64,000 bases of DNA from Novacetimonas pomaceti (GTDB taxonomy: Bacteria > Pseudomonadota > Alphaproteobacteria > Acetobacterales > Acetobacteraceae). The stretch lies in assembly GCF_003207955.1 (NCBI RefSeq), contig NZ_NOXG01000014.1, forward strand, positions 5,279-69,278. Direction: 5' to 3'. Shown piece after piece: positions 59,142 to 64,000 of the stretch (positions are counted from its first letter, which is position 1; each line of letters opens with the position of its first letter). The notes beneath the pieces are model-generated. The model had not been told where the DNA came from. It was given only the letters and a program-made list of their open reading frames with translations, and did not search any database. Position numbers and translations under genes: made by a program.

Positions 59142-60566
59142 TCAGGCCGCGCGACGTTCGCGCAGGAACTGGAAGAACTCCACCCCCTCGCGCAGGCGAC
59201 GCTTCATCATCTGGGGCGAACGCACCATCTCGCCCACGATGGAGGCGATCTTCGGCGCGCGGAAATAGAACTTCCGGTAGAAATCCTCGACACTGTTGAA
59301 GATTTCGGTGTGCGACAGGTGCGGGTAATGCAGCGGCGCGATCTGCACGCCGTTTTCATCGATCAGTTCCGCGTTGCTTGCATCCAGCCAGCCATTTTCC
59401 GTCGCCTGCTTGTGCAGGAACGTCCCCGGATAGGGGGCGGCCAGCGAAACCTGCAGCGTGTGCGGGTTGATTTCGGTCGCGAACTTGATGGTTTCCTGAA
59501 TGGTTTCCTTCGTCTCGCCCGGCAGGCCGAGGATGAAGGTGCCATGGATCTTGATGCCGAGCTCGTGGCAGTTCTTGGTGAACTCGCGCGCGACCTCGAC
59601 CCGCATGCCCTTCTTGATGTTGTGCAGGATCTGCTGGTTGCCGCTTTCATACCCCACCAGCAGCAGGCGCAGGCCGTTTTCCTTCAGGACCTCCAGCGTC
59701 TTGCGCGGCACGTTCGCCTTGGCGTTGCACGACCAGGTGACGCCCATCTTGCCCAGTTCGCGGGCAATGGCCTCGGCGCGGGGCAGGTCGTCGGTGAAGG
59801 TGTCGTCGTCGAAGAAGAATTCCTTCACCTGCGGGAAATACTGCCGCGCGAGGCGGATTTCGGCCGCCACGTGTTCGGGGCTGCGGGTGCGGTAGTGATG
59901 GCCGCCCACCGTCTGCGGCCACAGGCAGAACGTGCAGCGCGACTTGCACCCGCGACCGGTATAGATCGAGATGTAGGGGTGCATCAGGTAACCGATGAAG
60001 TAATCCTCGATCTTCAGGTCACGCTTGTACACTTCGGTCACGAACGGCAGGCTGTCCATGTCCTCGATCATCGCGCGGTCGCGGTTGGAAATGATCTTGC
60101 CGTTGGGATCGCGCCACGTGATGCCATCGACATCCTTCCAGTCGCGGCCTTCGGCGATTTCCTTGATGGTGTAATCGAACTCGTTACGCGCCACGAAATC
60201 GACCGGGGCGGCGTTCAGCAGGCTTTCCTCCGGCTGCACGGCGACCTTCGCGCCGACCATGCCGATCTTGACCGATGGATTCGCGTCCTTGAGCATCTGC
60301 GCCACCCGCACGTCGGAGGCAAAGGACGGGGTGGAGGTGTGCATGATGACGAGGTCGCGGTTGCGCACGTCCTCAAGGATCGGTTCCATGCCCATGCGCG
60401 CGGGGGGCGCGTCGATCAGGCGGCTGCCCTCCACCATGGCGGCGGGCTGCGCCAGCCATGTCGGATACCAGAACGACTTGATTTCCCGCTTGGCCTGATA
60501 GCGGGAACCGGCCCCGCCATCGAATCCGTCGAAGGAAGGCGGCTGGAGAAACAGGGTCTTCATCAT
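59142..60566 (-). CDS. hpnJ: Hopanoid biosynthesis radical SAM protein HpnJ
   Basis: 474 residues. Radical SAM enzyme that converts the sugar-linked hopanoid into the cyclitol ether. An N-terminal B12-binding-like region (DLVIMHTSTPSFASDVRVAQ) is followed by the iron-sulfur motif GRGCKSRCTFCLWPQ (C207, C211, C214). The SAM-contact FFDDDTFTDD and GLPGETKETIQET follow. Two ATGs lie in tandem at the start; GAGGATTCGCG precedes. In the leftward hpn operon between hpnI and hpnK. Confidence 0.96.
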   Translation of the reverse strand: MMKTLFLQPPSFDGFDGGAGSRYQAKREIKSFWYPTWLAQPAAMVEGSRLIDAPPARMGMEPILEDVRNRDLVIMHTSTPSFASDVRVAQMLKDANPSVKIGMVGAKVAVQPEESLLNAAPVDFVARNEFDYTIKEIAEGRDWKDVDGITWRDPNGKIISNRDRAMIEDMDSLPFVTEVYKRDLKIEDYFIGYLMHPYISIYTGRGCKSRCTFCLWPQTVGGHHYRTRSPEHVAAEIRLARQYFPQVKEFFFDDDTFTDDLPRAEAIARELGKMGVTWSCNAKANVPRKTLEVLKENGLRLLLVGYESGNQQILHNIKKGMRVEVAREFTKNCHELGIKIHGTFILGLPGETKETIQETIKFATEINPHTLQVSLAAPYPGTFLHKQATENGWLDASNAELIDENGVQIAPLHYPHLSHTEIFNSVEDFYRKFYFRAPKIASIVGEMVRSPQMMKRRLREGVEFFQFLRERRAA

Positions 60567-60661
60567 GTTACGCGAATCCTCGGGTCTGAAAGGGGCTCAC
60601 TCCCCCGCGCGACCGCAGTTGCCTTGACTGGTTGGGTTCGGCCTGCCCGGCCCCGGCGGGG

Positions 60662-61843
60662 TCAGTCACCGGGGGAGGCAGGTTGTGATCGGGATGTCAT
60701 AGCGGAATGTGGCGAAATGTGCATAGTCTGTCCGCGCCATGCCACGCGCGTTCCTGTCACGCTGCCGACCATGATGGCCGCCGACAGCCAGTCACGCAGT
60801 GGCAGCAGGAACAATGGAATCAGGCTGCGCTGCGCCAGCGCGCGGTCCATGATGAACGCGCACACGGCACGCGCCGCCCATACGGACAGGAAAAATACCC
60901 ATGTCCACGTGGCATGCGGCGCAAGCACCACCGCCAGCGTGGCCCAGAACAGCGGAAGCTGGATGGCCGACGCGGCATAGCCCAGCGGTTCCAGCGTCTT
61001 GACCGTCCGGCCCCAGCGCAGTTCATGGGCCAGCACCTCCCGCAGGGAGGTTTCCCCCACGGTGGTCCATGTCATGCACGCGGCGATGGCGATGTCCTTG
61101 CCCTGCTCGCGGACATAACGGCCCAGCATCGCGTCATCCGCGACATGGGGGACCAGTGCCTCCAGCCCGCCGATGGCCTGCAGCATCGACCGGCGCAGCG
61201 CCATCGTCGCGCCAAGGCAGTCCTGCCGCCCCAGATAGCGCGACAGCATGACGCCGGGCAGGAAATTGTGGTTGATCTGCCCCGCCGCCAGCAGGCGCGG
61301 CAGCGTGGGCGAGGCGGGCAGGCCCGCGTAAAGCGTGGTGACCAGCCCGACATGGTCGGGAACCAGCGCCCCGACGACATGGCGCAGGTAATCGGGCGCC
61401 ACGTGGATGTCCGAATCGGAAATGACCAGCACGTCATGACGCGCGCGGGTCATCATGTTGATGAGGTTGCCGATCTTGCGGTTGATGCCGTGAAAGGTCG
61501 GGTCGATGACCAGTTCGATGTCCAGCGCGGGATGGCGTTCGCGCAGCCGCCGCACGATGGGGATGGCGGCATCATCTTCCGACTGCACGCCAAAGATGAT
61601 CTGCATGGCGGGATAATCCTGCGTGCAGAAGCTTTCGAGCGCTTCTTCCAGCAGGGGTTCGTCGCCATGCAGGGGCTTGAGCACCGTCACCGGGGGCATG
61701 GGCACCGCCTGATCGGCGCTTTTTTCCTGCACGCGGAAGCGCGAGACCAGAAAAGTGCCTAGCGTCGCCTGTACGCACCCGGCCACCGCGACAGTCGCGG
61801 CCAGACCGGATGGTGAGACAAGGGCGTTAAGAACAGACATCAT
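60662..61843 (-). CDS. hpnI: Hopanoid biosynthesis glycosyltransferase HpnI
   Basis: 393 residues. GT2-family enzyme that adds a GlcNAc to bacteriohopanetetrol. An N-terminal membrane helix precedes VTVLKPLHGDEPLLEEALES. The DxD-type VLVISDSDIHV, the acceptor motif VADDAMLGRYV, and the RWGRTVKTLEPLGYA stretch ((Q/R)xxRW) are present. Two to three C-terminal membrane helices follow. It lies 66 bases after hpnM and 95 before hpnJ. Confidence 0.95.
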   Translation of the reverse strand: MMSVLNALVSPSGLAATVAVAGCVQATLGTFLVSRFRVQEKSADQAVPMPPVTVLKPLHGDEPLLEEALESFCTQDYPAMQIIFGVQSEDDAAIPIVRRLRERHPALDIELVIDPTFHGINRKIGNLINMMTRARHDVLVISDSDIHVAPDYLRHVVGALVPDHVGLVTTLYAGLPASPTLPRLLAAGQINHNFLPGVMLSRYLGRQDCLGATMALRRSMLQAIGGLEALVPHVADDAMLGRYVREQGKDIAIAACMTWTTVGETSLREVLAHELRWGRTVKTLEPLGYAASAIQLPLFWATLAVVLAPHATWTWVFFLSVWAARAVCAFIMDRALAQRSLIPLFLLPLRDWLSAAIMVGSVTGTRVAWRGQTMHISPHSAMTSRSQPASPGD

Positions 61844-61909
61844 CTTTCCGGCTGGGTCGCGCGTGCATGATATAACATCGGTAATCCGGCCTGTAACCCG
61901 GGCAAGGGG

Positions 61910-62572
61910 TCATCCTGCCGAAAAGACCTTGATCTTCTTCTGTAACAGATCGATCAGATTTTGCACATTCCCGCCAGCCAGCGCGCTGCGGAAGTCCGAA
62001 TGCTGCATGCCGACCTGGCTGATGTTGCCATTCAGCAGGACGTCAACGACCTGATATCCCTTGGCCCCGTTCAGGTGCATGACGTAATTGACCGCCGTGC
62101 CGGACGGGTCATCGGATGATCCGATCTGGGTATCGACGATCTTGTTGCCACCAACCGGCGCGTCACGGACGGCGGGATTGATGGTGAAACGCGCGTCGGC
62201 GCCGGGCTTGAAGCTGGAAAGGTTGCGCGCGATGGTGAACTGGCGGAACGTTGCCAGCAGCGTCTGCTTCTGCTCGGCCGACAGGGTGGCGTAATGCGGC
62301 CCGATGGAGGAGGACAGGATCGCCTCCAGGTCATAGACGCGGTCGATGACCGGCCCCAGTTCCTGCGCCCGCTGCTCGAACGAGCCACTGTTCTTGGCCT
62401 CGATGCGGGTCAGTTCGGCGTAAAGCGCCTTGATGGGGGCCTGCGGATCGGACGCGGCCGCCGCGTGCGCCGTAGGGATGAGGACGGGCAGGGCCGGAAG
62501 CGCCGACGCTGCCACCAGCCCGGCGCACAGCGCCAGAGACGTTGTTTTCAGGACATGTTTCATAATGATCAT
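61910..62572 (-). CDS. hpnM: Hopanoid-associated MlaC/Ttg2D-family periplasmic protein HpnM
   Basis: 220 residues. A periplasmic lipid-carrier-like protein proposed to move hopanoids. A signal peptide (MKHVLKTTSLALCAGL ... PTAHA) is followed by an MlaC-like domain with FRQFTIARNLSSF, DAPVGGNKIVDTQIGSSDDP and YVMHLNGAKGYQVVDVLLNG. The ATG overlaps the dxs stop by four bases; a start three codons later (MKHVL) is also possible. Confidence 0.92.
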   Translation of the reverse strand: MIIMKHVLKTTSLALCAGLVAASALPALPVLIPTAHAAAASDPQAPIKALYAELTRIEAKNSGSFEQRAQELGPVIDRVYDLEAILSSSIGPHYATLSAEQKQTLLATFRQFTIARNLSSFKPGADARFTINPAVRDAPVGGNKIVDTQIGSSDDPSGTAVNYVMHLNGAKGYQVVDVLLNGNISQVGMQHSDFRSALAGGNVQNLIDLLQKKIKVFSAG

Positions 62573-64000
62573 GATTTCGGTCCGATTGCCGTCTTTAGCA
62601 AGGGCTGGGTCATGCTGATTCCGACACCCAGCGCTTCCAGCGCGGTATTGGTGATCGCCTGCGCGTCGAGGCCCGCCTCGTGATACTGGGCGGTCTGGGT
62701 GTTGTGGTCGATGAAGCGGTCGGGCAGGGCCATGGGGCGGAAACGCACGCGGTCCAGCAGGCCGGTTTTCGCAAGGTGCATCATGACGAAGGCGCCGAAC
62801 CCGCCGGGCGCGCCCTCCTCGATGGTGATCAGCACGGCATGGTTGCGCGCCAGCTGCTCGATCAGCGCGGTGTCCAGCGGCTTGGCGAAGCGCGCGTCGG
62901 CCACCGTCGGCGCCAGCCCCTGCGCCGCCAGCATGTCGGCCGCCTTCAGCGCCTCCGCCAGGCGCGGGCCCAGCGACAGGATCGCGATCCCCCCGCGTTC
63001 CGGGCCCGACTGACGCGCCATCTCGCGCACGATGCGCCCGCGCCCGATTTCCAGCACCTGGCCCGCCGCCGGCAGGTCGATGCCGATGCCGCCGCCACGC
63101 GGGTAACGCAGGGCGATCGGCCCCTCGTCGAACGCCGCCGCCGTCGTGGTCATGTTCAGCAGCTCCAGCTCGTTGCTGGGCGCCATGATGGTGATGCCCG
63201 GCAGGCAGCCGAGATAGTTCAGGTCGAACGCCCCCGCATGCGTCGCGCCGTCCGCGCCGACCAGCCCCGCGCGGTCGATGGCAAAGCGCACCGGCAGGTT
63301 CTGCAGCACCACGTCATGCATCACCTGGTCATAGGCGCGCTGCAGGAAGGTGGAATAGATCGCGCAGAACGGGCGCATCCCCTCCGTCGCAAGGCCCGCC
63401 GCGAACGTCACGGCGTGCTGTTCGGCGATGCCGACATCGAAGAAGCGGTCGGGAAACGCCTTGGCGAACCTGTCCAGCCCCGTGCCCGAGGGCATCGCCG
63501 CCGTGATCGCGACGATGCGGTCGTCCGCCTCCGCCTGACGCAGCAGTTCGCGCGAGAAGACGGATGTATAGGACGGTGGCCCGGCCGGACCCTTCTTCTG
63601 CTCGCCCGTGACGACATTGAACTTGGAGACGGCATGGTACTTGTCGCCCGCCGACTCGGCCGGGGTATAGCCGCGCCCCTTTTCCGTGATGACATGCAGC
63701 AGCACGGGGCCCAGGTCGTCGGCATCGCGCAGGTTGCGCAGGATCTGCACCAACTGCGTCATGTCATGCCCGTCGACAGGGCCGACATAATAGAAGCCCA
63801 GCTCCTCGAACAGGGTGCCGCCGGTGATGATGCCGCGCGCGTATTCGTCGGCCTTCTTCGCCGTGCGCTCCAGCCGGTCGGGCAGGCGCTTTGCCATCTT
63901 GGCGGCGAGGTCGCGCAGGCTGAGGAACTTGCGCGAGGACATCAGCCGCGAAAGGTAGCTCGACATCGCGCCCACGGGCGGGGCGATCGACATCTCGTTA
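62569..64000 (-). CDS. dxs: 1-deoxy-D-xylulose-5-phosphate synthase, partial (C-terminal part)
   Basis: The gene runs off the right edge; 477 residues are visible, from the NEMSIAPPVGAMSSYL region to the C-terminus. It condenses pyruvate and glyceraldehyde-3-phosphate with thiamine diphosphate, the first step of the MEP isoprenoid pathway that feeds hopanoid synthesis. Landmarks: YYVGPVDGHDMTQLVQIL, VGIAEQHAVTFAAGLA (catalytic Glu), and GPIALRYPRGGG. First visible gene of the leftward dxs-hpnM-hpnI-hpnJ operon. Confidence 0.97.
   Translation of the reverse strand, partial: NEMSIAPPVGAMSSYLSRLMSSRKFLSLRDLAAKMAKRLPDRLERTAKKADEYARGIITGGTLFEELGFYYVGPVDGHDMTQLVQILRNLRDADDLGPVLLHVITEKGRGYTPAESAGDKYHAVSKFNVVTGEQKKGPAGPPSYTSVFSRELLRQAEADDRIVAITAAMPSGTGLDRFAKAFPDRFFDVGIAEQHAVTFAAGLATEGMRPFCAIYSTFLQRAYDQVMHDVVLQNLPVRFAIDRAGLVGADGATHAGAFDLNYLGCLPGITIMAPSNELELLNMTTTAAAFDEGPIALRYPRGGGIGIDLPAAGQVLEIGRGRIVREMARQSGPERGGIAILSLGPRLAEALKAADMLAAQGLAPTVADARFAKPLDTALIEQLARNHAVLITIEEGAPGGFGAFVMMHLAKTGLLDRVRFRPMALPDRFIDHNTQTAQYHEAGLDAQAITNTALEALGVGISMTQPLLKTAIGPKS

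Noticed and set aside
1..64000. CRISPR array, prophage core or insertion sequence
   Set aside because: No regularly spaced direct repeats, transposase, integrase or phage structural gene was found. The dispersed palindromic repeats are irregularly spaced single copies.

Overview
The window is high-GC alphaproteobacterial chromosome, most likely from an acetic acid bacterium of the Komagataeibacter/Gluconacetobacter/Novacetimonas group. This is inferred from gene content, not from a database match. GcrA, a bactofilin, an F1-only ATP synthase operon, a tsaE-murU-addB-addA-trxA block and an hpn hopanoid cluster linked to dxs all fit Acetobacteraceae. The window alternates core housekeeping blocks with accessory stretches. 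Large reverse-frame open frames are common here and are artefacts of the base composition.

1-13 kb is accessory. After a hypothetical gene and a periplasmic Cu/Zn superoxide dismutase comes the most unusual locus. A 214-base intergenic region (3783-3996) separates a leftward pair (a secreted protein overlapping a polytopic membrane protein) from a rightward six-gene run. That run encodes a giant Sel1-repeat protein, a three-module FtsK/EccC-like ATPase with one intact P-loop, two small helical proteins of 93 and 92 residues that each carry an aromatic-glycine motif at residue 43 (WXG100-like), an Ala-rich coiled-coil protein and a 147-residue helical protein. The layout recalls a type VII (ESX-like) secretion locus, which would be unexpected in an alphaproteobacterium.

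13-25 kb is a patchwork: a GNAT acetyltransferase, an alpha/beta hydrolase, an EamA transporter, a SRAP/HMCES-type abasic-site protein, a DUF3310-like gene, several very small proteins, a type II NADH dehydrogenase, an acetaldehyde-dehydrogenase-like ALDH and a two-gene AAA ATPase/winged-helix-like unit. A tRNA-Thr follows.

25-31 kb holds pqiABC (lipid transport across the envelope), a cupin, and trnW-secE-nusG. Then come tRNA-Gly, an MFS exporter, and the atpHAGDC operon closed by a strong terminator (33-39 kb). 39-46 kb carries queF, rnd, gcrA (with a possible DnaA box and a GANTC site upstream), a bactofilin, a PfkB-family kinase and typA. 46-58 kb has dadA, a ferredoxin-NADP reductase and the tsaE-murU-addB-addA-(small membrane protein)-trxA run. 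The right end is a leftward operon dxs(partial)-hpnM-hpnI-hpnJ, a terminator, then hpnK; it makes isoprenoid precursor and modifies or handles hopanoids.

Eleven copies (some degenerate or partial) of an intergenic repeat of roughly 80 bases are scattered between genes. The best copies have 12-base terminal inverted repeats enclosing two hairpins, so they should fold as a three-way junction. Most copies lie at gene 3' ends. A second GC-rich palindrome family appears twice. No CRISPR array, transposase, integrase or rRNA was seen.
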